A stretch of DNA of 28,758 bases from Phoronis australis (Eukaryota > Phoronida > Phoronidae): NCBI GenBank assembly GCA_002633005.1, contig NMRA01000078.1, positions 706,277 through 735,034 of the forward strand, written 5' to 3'. The notes under the pieces were generated by a model. The model ran no database searches. It saw nothing but the letters and a program-made list of their open reading frames with translations, and had not been told where the DNA came from. Of this stretch, positions 8,162 through 18,122 are shown piece by piece. The position numbers were made by a program, and so were the translations under genes. The number at the start of each line of letters is the position of its first letter. The stretch's first letter is position 1.

Positions 8162-10466
8162 CTACAGAAATACAGAATAACAGACTTAGCAAGATGTCAC
8201 TGCAGTCAGTGATTAAACATTTCAACAGTTTACGCTTTCCAGTGCTAGGTTTCACAATTAAATGCTTGTTATCCACAACAAATATGATTGACACAAGTTA
8301 ACTCAAATGCTACCACGTCACGAACCGATAAATGACACACCCAACAACAGGTGGAACTACTGTTCCCTTGATATTGATGGAGTCTAAACAATTCCTAACA
8401 AAAATGTCCAACTTGTATTTTTCAAATTTCAAGAGCTTTTAACATTGTTGTGATATCCGAAAATTTTCTTTAAGTGTCTGATGGTAACAACAGAACATAA
8501 CCTAAGCACAATTTCCATGACACTTTTGCCTTATTTATGAAAGTGACAAATAAAATTTCATTTGACCGCCAAAACGTGCCTTTAACAGTTGATTACAGAA
8601 ACAGGTGCCACTCAAGTTGAAAATATATATGTATACGAAGTTACTACAGCAACATTGATAGCGCTGCAGCAACAGTTGCTATGGTGACAAAATTTCACCA
8701 ACGACAGAAGACACTGCTAAGTGGCCGAAAAGTGAGGAACCGGAACTCGTCCCCATGAAAAGCTGGGAGCATTAAAAATTAGCATAAACACATAGCTTGG
8801 CTATTCAATGGAAAGATGTAATGAATTGTACACAAAAAATTGACACCGATTCTTATTACACCGATAGCTATTTATTTGAAATGAACATCAGCGTAGCTTT
8901 CCTTGTCTTCAATTTTTTTGCTCCTTTGATCAAAATCTAATATTAAGTATTTACAAAGTAAACCAAAGCAATAAGGATAGCAAATAGATGAACTTAGATC
9001 AACGGTAGTCAGTTAGACCATGGGATTCTACAAAGCTTGGGATTGAAGTGCCACAGGCAAAGAGTTTTTAGTGGCAAGGACCGCAGAGAAAATTAACAGC
9101 CTAGAACTAGATTAGTCAGTCCTGGCAAGGGAGAGGCAGCTAATAAGTCTAGGTCAAAGGTCAGAGTGGCACTTAAAAACCATAATTTAATGCCAATTAA
9201 GAGTATCTTTGGTCACATTGGCCTGAAGTATTGCAGGCTACCTGCTGCAGACTCCACTGTTTAACCAGAATGTATTTGACCTTAATTAAAAGACACTACT
9301 TCGACAATACTGTATTGATCCAACAGGGACCATTAGGATCACCCAAGTCCATCCTGTTCAAACACAATTAATTCCAAGCAACAGTGACAACAACGCTACA
9401 GAAACTTAAGTTAGTTAAACTTAAAAAAGAACACAGATGACAGCTACAACACACCACGGCCGACGTTCTTCAGTTGCTACATTCTCCCTAATACGCATCC
9501 GGGTCATACACCCTTTATTTGATCGCTGGAGACAAAAAATGGGGTTGGGAAATGCAAACAATTGCGTTAGAAAATCCAATGCCCCAAACTGTTGTGAAAT
9601 TAAAACTTCCATCACACAAACGCAGACTAGAACTGCTCCCTGGCACACATTTGACATTCGCTAATTAGGCCGAGACTATTCACATGTTGTATCACCCAAT
9701 ATTCATGGTTATCTTCACCACCCACATTTGATCAACTCCTGTAATACAGCGCCCAATCAAACCCCACTCAGCATCTTATTACCACATCACAGTATGGTGC
9801 ACATCCCATTATTGGTATTTAATTCATTACGAGCACTCGCCCATTGCTTGATTTCCTGTTGTGATGACAAAAGTCAAGTAACTGAAAATGGTGTCAACTG
9901 CACCGCAAACCAAAATTTGCTCTAAAACACACAAGTGGATACATAACTGGGCATGGCTAGTTGGTTATTTAGACAAGCCTACTTTTTAACTGGGCATTCC
10001 TTCCACTTTGGTGTATTGATATCAACTGATGACATCAGCATACCTCAAACCCAACAGATGTCAACGATTAATCCTCTTATCTGATCCAATCGAGGACTTT
10101 TCGGATTGGCGCTTTCTGGAGTAAGGAGTGGACAAACGGGGCTTCCAACTGATCCTGACTTAGATTTAGCAATTACTACATAGCGGTTTATTAATTTAAA
10201 AGCAGAGTATCAATTCCACTATCAGCCCCATCCACTGTTTGATTTCAATAGTTTAAGTTCACTGATTGTTGTGGATATTTCTTCGAGGTGGGAAATTTAT
10301 GGAACACGATGTTCTTGCTCATCCCTTCATATTTTTAAAGACTTGCCTTTTCCCGTAAGACATTAATGCACAGCACAGCACAGCACAGCAGTGGAAATTT
10401 CCGAACATTACAATGGCAGCAAAAGTGTTAAAAAGGTGGAAACCTCCCGTCCACATTACACGTCAC
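8162..10466. other. Presumed intron with one RFX-like site
   Basis: No gene is supported over 2.3 kb. Several minus-strand splice-like signals occur, for example an acceptor ending GTCTCCAG near 9526. They delimit either very short segments or frames whose phase does not fit their neighbours. A short CACAG microsatellite lies at 10371-10390. Confidence 0.4.
8675..8688 (-). promoter_or_regulatory. RFX X-box-like inverted half-sites
   Basis: On the minus strand GTCACC-AT-AGCAAC matches the RFX X-box consensus GTNRCC-N(0-3)-RGYAAC at every constrained position. It is about 510 bases upstream of the mucin-like exon, inside a presumed intron. Such a match is expected by chance roughly once per few tens of kilobases, so this is only a candidate. 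Confidence 0.25.
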
Positions 10467-10544
10467 CTGTAGGGGGTGCTGAACGCTTGTCCACCAAAGA
10501 CCTGATCGCAGTCTGGCAGCTTAGTGAATATGAATATGCCGCAG
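10467..10544 (-). CDS. Candidate 78-bp exon, phase 1-1
   Basis: The donor is strong (CCTACAG/GTGACG at 10466) and leaves in phase 1. The frame is open upstream through SLVDKRSAPPT and AAAYSYSLSCQTAIR. The best phase-1 acceptor, CTTTCGAAATAG at 10545, is mediocre, so the left boundary is uncertain. In-frame ATGs at about 10592 and 10580 could instead make this a first exon. The opposite strand carries a 79-codon frame without ATG, taken to be the shadow. Position and phase suit a small exon between the two mucin-like exons, but it may be chance. Confidence 0.25.
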
Positions 10545-10734
10545 CTATTTCGAAAGTTGTCCATTGTTTACTGGATGAAAACATTGCGAGCTCCATAGCA
10601 AGTCTCCACTTAAGTGCATTTGTAAACTAAGGCCACTACCATNAGACACAACAACAGGTTTACAACGGACACAAGTTTTACAGCAAGGTTAATCCTACTC
10701 TAGTACAACAGAATTTACCAGCCCATGTACATAC

Positions 10735-10773
10735 CATCTGCCACAAACCTGGATTGCACATTCATGTTAAGAA
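10735..10773 (-). CDS. Candidate 39-bp micro-exon, phase 1-1
   Basis: The acceptor ATTACATCCTTTTGGCAG and the donor CAGATG/GTATGT are both good. The 39 bases enclose LNMNVQSRFVAD with phase 1 at both ends; the other two frames hit stops. It lies between the mucin-like exons at 14223-13255 (leaving in phase 1) and 8161-7476 (entering in phase 1), so it can be included or skipped without breaking the frame. No motif is recognised. Confidence 0.4.
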
Positions 10774-10923
10774 CTGCCAAAAGGATGTAATTAACACACA
10801 ACTACAAAGATAACACTAAACAAAAACTACATGAAAATCTCACCACCATTGGACAAATTAATAATTGTCAAAAATTGCTCTTTTCATTTTTCAGATGCTT
10901 GTAACAATTTTGCGTATACTTAC

Positions 10924-10952
10924 AATCTTCCAAACTAGAGCAGTGCAAAGCG
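10924..10952 (-). other. Possible 29-bp exon with strong splice sites, coding phase unresolved
   Basis: The acceptor CACAATTTCATTTCAG is followed 29 bases later by the donor GATT/GTAAGTAT. Neither open frame enters and leaves in phase 1, so it does not fit the coding series around it. It may be an untranslated or alternative first exon downstream of the promoter-like patch at 11074-11097, or chance. Confidence 0.2.
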
Positions 10953-11073
10953 CTGAAATGAAATTGTGCCGATGGTGCACAACCAAATTCTTATTTTTAA
11001 AAACGGTTTACAACGTAACACGATAACAAAATAATGATGACGCCCTTTATTCACTTTAACGATATCGACACTA

Positions 11074-11097
11074 TCACGTGACATGTGAGCATGCGCA
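11074..11097. promoter_or_regulatory. E-box plus NRF1-like cluster
   Basis: TCACGTGA (a USF/MITF-type E-box) is followed within 10 bases by GCATGCGCA, which matches most of the palindromic NRF1 site GCGCATGCGC. This pairing is typical of TATA-less promoters. On the minus strand the nearest downstream splice signals are those at 10952-10924 and 10773-10735, so an internal promoter of the minus-strand gene is conceivable. Confidence 0.3.
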
Positions 11098-11203
11098 GTT
11101 AGTAACAACACTCAAAAACAGTGGAACATGTGCATAACGTCAAAACACTCGTGAAAAAGCACCCAAAACTGCACCGCTTCTGGGAGTTGTATCACAAAAA
11201 TGG

Positions 11204-12174
11204 TCACTAGAGGGTGCACAATATGTCCTTTCGACAATAGAAAGGTGTTATTGTGTTTTACTAATAGAATCTTGTTTGCCTATTTTCATGAAAATATAAC
11301 ATGGAACTCCAGAAACATAGGTAAAAGAAAATGAAATGGCCAGTAGGTGGCACAGCGGTTGTAGGATTCGTCTGAAAGAAGTTATCTGTTTCCACGTTCA
11401 CAGTAATACGCTCGCCCCTTTTCACAAATTATCTGCAACTGGTTCCGGAGATAACTGCATGGATGTAAAACAATTGCCACTAGGGGGCACCACATCACTT
11501 GGACCCATTTCACGTCAACGTCAAACATGGCCTTCTCACCAAGAACACATAAACCAATTTTCATAATGATTCCTTGAGTGTTCTGACAGGCAGATGCCAA
11601 AAACAGACACGTCAACAATAAAAACAGACACATCAACAATAAAAACAGACACGTCAACAATAAAAACAGACACGTCAACAATAAAAACAGCCACTAGATG
11701 GCACATAATACATCGAATCCATCCAAACATAGGAAGGGATTGTTGGCTCCATAATAAAAATGAAATTAGCAAATTTTATGAAATTTATGACGAAACTCTG
11801 GTGATCCAAGAGGTAAACGTAAAAATAAAACTGCCACCAGGGAGCACAGCGGTAGGCTGATAAGCCAAAAAGTTTTTGTCAGCCATTACCACACTTGACA
11901 AACTTCACAAAAATCCTGCTTCCAAGGGGCTAAGAGGAAACCACTATGGTCTCCTCAGCATGAATAATTATTCGCAAACAGCAAACAAACAAGACTTGTA
12001 AATAACAGCAATGGTCACTAGGTGGGACAGAATATGTCAAACTGATCTGAAAATGGGAAGTCGTTATCGTCTCCTAAACAGAAATGATTTGCCAAATTTC
12101 ATGACAATCCGTCAAAGGATTCTGAAAACACAGAGGCGAGCATAAAATAATAAAATTGCTACAAGGGGCACAGC
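11204..12174. repeat. Degenerate ~140-bp tandem array with CTCF-like boxes, array 1
   Basis: A box close to CCACTAGGGGGCACAGC recurs at 11204, 11340, 11477, 11691, 11834, 12015 and about 12158, always in the same orientation. Spacings are 136, 137, 214, 143, 181 and about 145. The 214 step is explained by an internal minisatellite of about 90 bases. Between boxes the units share weaker blocks: ATCCGTCTGAAA-like, a block resembling CCAAATTTCATGAAAAT, then TCTGAAAACACAG with CAGACAC. This is an old tandem repeat, with no coding frame across it. The family reappears at 26.3-27.6 kb and singly at 21.3 kb. Confidence 0.8.
11600..11690. repeat. 21-bp minisatellite inside array 1
   Basis: Just over four near-perfect copies of AAAAACAGACACGTCAACAAT with a one-base shift at the end. 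Only a G/A change at ACGTCA/ACATCA separates the copies. It grew from the CAGACAC part of one ~140-bp unit and accounts for that unit's extra length. The 21-base period keeps frames open on both strands, which explains the short frames there. Confidence 0.95.
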
Positions 12175-13254
12175 AGTAGTCAGATCCTTCTGAAAGTCTT
12201 CATTCCTCGTCATCTCCATGGATACAATCAAATCTGCTCACTTTCAAGGCATGAAGATCATGTAGGGGGTTTTGGAGGTACAGAATGGCTGTCGGACAAC
12301 GGACACAGATAAGGGCAATGTGTGACCACAATACACAGACACAGTGTATCATGGCAGCTATAATACAAAACTCGAACATGGAAAAGCATTAATTTGGTAC
12401 AGAACTTGTGTTGAGATTATGAATTAATACTTGTCCTTCGTATTTTAGCCTTATTTGGTGAGATTTTATTACACACAAGTGATTAATGGCTGACACTATA
12501 CAATACAATACAATTTTCACACATTTTCAAATGATGTTAGTCAAGAAGATCACCAGATTATAAGTTACAATTAACACAAAGACAACACAAGTGCATCGCA
12601 TCATAATCCCACCTTTACAGAGGAGATATCTTCCCTTGTACTTTAAGACTTCAAAAGCTTAATTTACAGTAAAAGTCTTCAATTGGGACAAAAATAACTG
12701 CCAAAATTGCCATATTTCAGCCTTTCAGAGGCTTACCACATTATTACAAATGCTCAAAATTTATCCAAATGTTGTTAGATAATAGTTATGCCATACAAAT
12801 CATGCTAAAGGCATTTAAGTAACTTTTCATGAAATTTTTGTTGAGAAATTTCCCAAAGCGACCCAAACTGAAGAATTTTAACAGTAAATTTACTTTGAAT
12901 GTCCGCAAATAACCTAAAAAGTCATATTTTTGTGTGAAATAAAACAGTCCGTCTGTTTAAAAATTAAAAATCAGTAACAAAAAGCACACACGGCTCTTGT
13001 CATCAAAACACTGCCTGTTCTTGGTTTCACTCAACGCAACTTCACACTTAGAGGACTCATTTTGTGGCAAGCACCAAGAAGGCTATGACCACCATAGTTT
13101 CTGGCATATCTCCAATTAGGAACCTCTTTATAGCCCACACAGCCGAGAGACTATAAAGCCACAGAGATGTCATGCGAGAGGCAGAGAGGGTGGCTAGAAA
13201 CAGTGGGGAGCGACACGAGCAGCGTGCATTCATACCTCGACAGAAGCGCCATAC
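12175..13254. other. Presumed intron, no gene recognised
   Basis: Mostly A/T-rich, stop-dense sequence. Minus-strand donors at 13254 (used in the exon model) and 13235 (TCGAG/GTATGA) are alternatives for the exon to the right. A short minus-strand frame ending ETMVVIAFLVLATK (stop at 13057) is hydrophobic. It has only a weak phase-2 acceptor near 13152, so it is not called. Confidence 0.35.
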
Positions 13255-14223
13255 CTGTAGCTGAGGAAGGATTTTGTACAAGGGTCGTGGCTATGGTGGA
13301 TGCCGTCAAACTCGTGGTGTCACCTGCCTTGTTGGAACCGGCAAGAGAGGAACTGTCACCAGGAGACATGGTGGTCGCATCTGGGATGTTCAACACCTTT
13401 AATACTGTGCTAGTTGTATCAGTCTGTTCTGTGCTTATCCCATTCATTAATGTGCTGAATTCAGACTGCTCTGTAGCAGTGGTTGCTGGTACAGAGACAT
13501 TAGAAAGCTGATCGCTGGTAATTGTCGGCAACGAAGGGGGAACTGGAACAACAGTCCAAATGTCATGAACCACATCATTCCCGTCATTACCATCAGGTGG
13601 CGTTGTCTTCAGGTCTGTCCCCAACACATCAAACAATACAGTGGACGACATTTGGTCGCTTGGTATTCCCGGCGATGTGAGATTGTATGAGTTTGTAGGC
13701 TCACCAGAAACGGTGCTATTGGCCTCATTAGTGGCTGAGCTAGTGACCTTGGGAACCAACAAACGGGCAAGTTCAATACTTGATGAGTTGGTGAAAGTTT
13801 GAGTAGGAAAGCTCAGGACCTCATGAAACTGTGAGCTGTTGAGCTCAGGACTTGGTGAGCTACTCAGCTCAACACTTGGTGACTTTGTGATCTCCATTGC
13901 TGAACTGGAGAACTCAGCAGTCGGTGAGCTAGTTAACTCTGTATTTGATGAGCTTGTCAACTCAGCAGTTGAAGAGCTTGTGAGCTCAGCTGGTAAGCTA
14001 GTGAGCTCAGTAGTTGGTGGGCTAATGAGCTCAGCGGTTGGTGAGCTGATGACCCTATGTCTAGTTGATGGAGATGAGCTGGTAGGCTCAGCGGAAGCAG
14101 TACTTGTAGTTACAGACAACACTGGTCGAGGTGGTTCTTCAAATATCAATACGTTTCCAGTGCCTAAGTTAACATTAGGTTCCTTTGCTTTCACTGGGGC
14201 AGGCTTCACGGGTGTGGGACTCA
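13255..14223 (-). CDS. Large Ser/Thr/Pro-rich mucin-like exon, phase 1-1
   Basis: A pyrimidine-rich acceptor ending TTGTTTGCATGCCAG (AG at 14225-14224) opens the exon in phase 1. The donor GCTACAG/GTATGG after 13255 also leaves in phase 1. The 969 bases make exactly 323 codons without a stop. The start, SPTPVKPAPVKAKEPNVNLG, is Pro/Lys-rich. The middle holds about ten loose copies of an 8 to 10 residue unit such as SSPTAELTS, and the rest stays rich in Ser, Thr, Pro and Asn. No cysteines appear before the donor. This fits a heavily O-glycosylated extracellular segment. It shares strand, composition and phase with the exon at 8161-7476, so they probably belong to one gene. A second donor at 13235 would give a slightly longer form in phase 2. 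Confidence 0.65.
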
Positions 14224-14972
14224 CTGGCATGCAAACAAGAACAACAGGTCATTCACACCCAACTGCAACCGAGACAAAAAGCATAAAGAGTGTTCTCTAA
14301 CAATAATTGGTCAACTTCGTAGGTGTTTCAAAATGGAGCTATGAGGAAAGTGCCACTTCGCCTGTTCTACGTCCCAAGTCTAAAACTTCGCCTACACTTA
14401 CACGAGTCTCAGACTCCGAGACTACAGAACCGATAGCAAGCTTAACACTACTGTAAAAACTTGAGCGGGCAGTACCATAGGTTAAGAGACGTGACTAAGT
14501 AGCAAAGGTTGAGCCAAGTTCAAGAACTATGCTCACTGATCGCAAGTTTCAGATAGAATTCACTGCTTTTGGATGCCGATAATGTAGGTATTACTATTAC
14601 TTTAGATTTGGTGGGAAAAATCATGCGCTAAAGGTCCCCAGAGAAATGGAAATGGAAAATGTGCAGACTGGGGATAAGTTTGTTTTTTTAATTAATAACA
14701 GCTTTCAACAACACGGGTCAAATTGGCATACGGAAATTTACCCAGAATCGTGCGTGTAACAAGAAAACTGTCCCAGTGTTGTGATAACGCATATTCAATT
14801 TAGGGCTAATACCTCTTTAAATTGATATGCAAGGTCAGTGAAAGTAGTTCTTTGTGAACCCTGCTCTTAGTCATATAACTATAACAGTTGGTCTGTGCAC
14901 AGATTATAGACAAGATTTGCAACTCTGACATTTTCTTCTATGCTATCCAAGAGGCGGCGCCATTCTAGCGTG
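14224..14972. other. Flank upstream of the large mucin-like exon
   Basis: A strong minus-strand donor, CTCGT/GTAAGT, lies at 14401-14396, and an acceptor-like CTATCGGTTCTGTAG at about 14422. They define only a 20-base segment whose phases do not join the exon at 14223. Possibly untranslated exon sequence; otherwise nothing is identified. Confidence 0.3.
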
Positions 14973-15110
14973 CGTTCATTAATGCTTTGACCTACGCTAG
15001 GACCTAGCTAAAATCTAGCTTAACTCATGTGTTCTCTTTTAAAACACACGGAAATCTCACGTAATCTCGCGAAGTCTTGCTTTTTAGTGAGGTCCTAGCG
15101 TTACTGAACG
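14973..15110. mobile_element. MITE-like 138-bp element with terminal inverted repeats
   Basis: The ends are CGTTCATTAATGCT at left and, reverse-complemented, CGTTCAGTAACGCT at right. Just inside, GCTAGGACCT occurs in inverted orientation at both ends. The left arm carries an extra TTGACCTAC between these blocks. The interior is A/T-rich and has no coding capacity. Size, inverted ends and lack of an ORF fit a non-autonomous DNA transposon. No clear target-site duplication is visible, so the family cannot be assigned. Confidence 0.6.
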
Positions 15111-16318
15111 GGAGGTAGCAGACAACGTACTTGCTGGAAATAACGCCAGATAATTGGGTCAGGTGTTGCTAGTGAATAATGACGTAATGTTATGCAAAAC
15201 AGCACAGATTTCATCCATTGAAAGTATACGAAGTTGATGGTCCATGTACTATAGTCTACGGTCTGTGTAAGTTAACACAGCTTATCGAAGGGCCTGATCC
15301 TGGAGAAATTGTTTTACTACTCCTTAAGGGTTTTAGATAGCCAAGCCTAAAATGCACTTGGGCCATTTTCATAGGCAGTAAATCATATTCCAGACTGAAA
15401 CTGGAGTTTCTCTAATCCAATGAGAGTACATTCACAAGCAAACATTTTTTTAAACAAAAATGGTAAGACTTCACTCAGTCTTTCAGATTGAAGAGAATGT
15501 GCTGCCCTAAAGCAATGAATCTTTACTGGTACATTTAAATCTACAGTGCGTTAGGAGGAGAAAGTCAACAGACTGAAAAAGACAAGACAGTGTACGATCA
15601 TGTAGCGGAAAACTGAAATCCTACTTTGCCAAATTTCTCCTATTTTACTACTACTTAAAACAATGAAGAACTGTCGTACACTGAATTGCTTGTGATAGGG
15701 AGGGGAGAGGGGTATCACTAGGCAGTTACAACTACGACGAATTCCTGAACACTAGGTGGTGCTAATGAATAAAAGTATCTCTTCTTTGACATCTGAATAG
15801 ACGGACAGCAGAAAACATGTCATCGGCTTGGTGCTGTTCGTGTGATAAAGGAACTACCTGACCAACTGAATTCAAGCACTTCTACAGTTGAGTTCCAAGC
15901 TTCACTTTGTATTCCACACTAAAACATGTAAACAATACACTCGTTTCTAGTGAGTATTATTGTCTTAAATCTAGGACCTACAAGTGATTAGCCTGAACCC
16001 TCATCTCATCTAAAAGTTTAGTAAATCTTATTGGTGGACTGTCCGATATTAATAACTGCTAAGACAACTTCAATTTCCAGACAGAAAACACGACTGGAGA
16101 CTTCTGGACACACTTTGCTAAAATACTGTGGCCCAGGAAAACAAGCTACAGGTTCAGACTAATGTTAAATCTATAAGCACATTTGTGAGTAGAAGCAGGC
16201 CAAGATTTCCTTGCTGCTAGGACAAAGTGATGGCATTCCATACCACATTGCTCAATACTTTGGTTGCGATTCCCAAACACGGAAGTCAAACATTGGACAG
16301 CGAAACATTTACTTCATT
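15111..16318. other. Unassigned DNA
   Basis: No gene or tandem repeat was found. ACACTAGGTGGTGC at 15749-15762 resembles the box of the ~140-bp repeat family but lacks the rest of the unit. A minus-strand donor GGTCAG/GTAGTT near 15857 pairs only with a 24-base segment. Confidence 0.35.
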
Positions 16319-16579
16319 CTAGTCTTGTGCATTGATCAAGGACAGAAGGCGGGTTGATAGTCTAAAGTCAAGGTCACAGCGGTGCACTCTGTTGGCTGCA
16401 GTGTGTGTGAATAAGCTGATGTTGCCAGTTGCCAGGCGGAGCCACAGGTTTTCAAAAGCCACCAGCCAGCCACGAGTGGTATGTACATACATTCTGTATT
16501 GTTTGATGATGGAGACGGACAGACATTGAAGGCATGGGATATGGGAAGCCAGTCCATTATTGATCACTGTCGATGCCAT
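16319..16579 (-). CDS. Short hypothetical ORF with coding-like composition
   Basis: An ATG in strong context (GACCATGG) opens 86 codons that end at TAG. The start reads MASTVINNGLASHIPCLQCL. A central part, RGWLVAFENLWLRLATGNIS, uses many C- or G-ending codons (CTG, GGC, AAC, ATC) in an AT-rich region, which suggests past or present coding. No domain, signal peptide or known family is recognised. A minus-strand acceptor-like CATCGACAG (16565) and a donor AGAAT/GTATGT (near 16493) could make part of it an internal exon. It could equally be chance. Confidence 0.25.
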   Translation of the reverse strand: MASTVINNGLASHIPCLQCLSVSIIKQYRMYVHTTRGWLVAFENLWLRLATGNISLFTHTAANRVHRCDLDFRLSTRLLSLINAQD

Positions 16580-17933
16580 GGTCAGGGTGTGAGAACTGAG
16601 ACAAGTTAATTACAATCATTTATTAGTCATTGTTAGCGGTGAAATAAATCCCCAGAGTAGTTGGTGTTAAACAATCTAAAACGGTGGACTTGGGAGGGCT
16701 GAAAAGAAACGCACTCAAAATCCAATTCACCAAAACCACCCGAGATGCTTTGGTTAAGCTCTATAACTTAGATGGTCTTGAAACTGAGTAATTTGTGAAC
16801 ACACGGTGACTACCTATGTGCAAACAAATTTTGTTTTTTCTAACCCCACCAAGTCCAATTGCCCACAATAGCTGTGCGAGACTGGAAAACGTACAGAGGA
16901 ATCAGAGACTCAGTTGATCTAGAAGGACATTGTGAATGGTGAGTCGTACTGTCGTTGGTGACACTGTTAAAAGCAAGGGAGAAGCTGAAAGGGAACGCAT
17001 TGGTGACAAGAAACAGCAGTTGGACAATGGTTACCTTGACACTTTAAGCAGGTGGGGACGTGGAGCGCTGTTACCTTTCAGATTCATGCACTGGTGGTAA
17101 ACAATACAGGAAAGAAACGATACATTTTTAACAAATCAATCATTCGATCGTCTCCGTCCCAAATGGTCACGTTGAATCAGGCCTATACGCATTCATGTTG
17201 TTATCAAGCAGTTGATCATGCCACAGCCAATACACAGTTGTGGGGTGAGCTACCATCCAGGATCTGGTCTATGTGAGAACACAAACAGCCATGATTATGA
17301 AACAATTAAGCTGCCACTGAACTGATGTGAAGGGCAGTGGCTATTGTACAGAAATAATAAAGCAATCAAAATGTAATCAAAATCGGTGTACATAATTAAA
17401 AACATGCAAGATGGCCACGACCAGCCCTTCACATGACAACATATTATGATAGAATCTAACCTCGCTTATCATCTGATAACTGAAAACGAATTGGAGTAAA
17501 CACTCAATGCTCACATAAGCTTGCACTCTCTCCTTTTGCTTATTCATCATGTATGTCTAGTAACATGTCAAAGAGAATATCTTAAAACCCTAACTTTAAG
17601 TCAATGGAACTTTGTTATTTTAGATGACATTGGGCTAAAAGGTAGTCCCATCAAAGCCTTGGCAACATAAGATAATGCAAGTTTAATCAGTAGGGTAATA
17701 GGGGTGTGAATAAAGAACATTGCTTGCCGGTGTTATTCGCAGCTGTTTGAATAGGGCGGTCCCGCATTAAACAGTGCCAATACAATCTCACTGTATTTAC
17801 CCACAATGCCGTAAACATTCGTCAGGCGCATTTGCTGCATCGCCTTTCCTGTCACTGGAGTTCCACACGTTATTTGTAATTTATTGTCTGACTCTTTACA
17901 AGTTTGTCAGCATTACTCTATTCATCCTTCCAG
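16580..17933. other. Unassigned DNA
   Basis: Nothing coding can be supported. Isolated splice-like signals on the minus strand near 17034 and 17080 enclose segments under 20 bases. No tandem repeat is present. Confidence 0.35.
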
Positions 17934-18122
17934 AACCAACAAAGTACTACACTGCTGTGTTATGCGCTACAACTCCCACGAGAAAAAGTTTGATAAACTG
18001 GACAAGTACCAGTGGATGCGTGATCTGAAATTCTTATTTCTAAAACTAGGTCACGCGCTTTCTTATCTCCGAGACAAAGGAGAGTTCTACTGCTGTGTAA
18101 TCCGGGACGGCCCTGTTACAAG
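17934..18122 (+). CDS. Candidate 189-bp internal exon, phase 2-2
   Basis: The acceptor CTATTCATCCTTCCAG is excellent and the donor ACAAG/GTGATT is good. The 189 bases are open in one frame with phase 2 at both ends, so the exon is symmetric. Codon choice (CTG GAC AAG TAC CAG TGG) is coding-like. The translation includes CCVMRYNSHEKKFDKLDKYQ, then Leu/Lys-rich sequence and FYCCVIRDGP. The first part faintly recalls the start of a THAP domain (CC then an NSHEKK-like stretch), but the later ligands and the tryptophan spacing are not met. I do not assign a family. It would belong to a plus-strand gene with no other exon visible here. Confidence 0.4.

Noticed and set aside
7480-8301. Long plus-strand open frame across the mucin-like exon
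   Set aside because: It reads as a monotonous Val/Ala/Ser sequence created by the 30-bp repeat. The minus strand has splice signals at both ends and a mucin-like composition, so the plus frame is a shadow.
11594-11860. Plus-strand frame with TDTSTIK heptapeptide repeats, and its minus-strand counterpart
   Set aside because: A 21-bp minisatellite keeps frames open on both strands; it lies inside a non-coding ~140-bp repeat.
13839-14300. 153-codon plus-strand frame opposite the large Ser/Thr exon
   Set aside because: It is antisense to the repetitive exon, lacks splice signals, and has no domain; it is open only because the repeat unit lacks stops.
14422-14478. Minus-strand ATG frame reading like a signal peptide (MVLPAQVFTVVLSLLSVL)
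   Set aside because: It ends in TAG 20 bases before the nearby donor, and that donor offers no phase-1 open path into the exon at 14223. Without transcript data it cannot be used as the gene's start.
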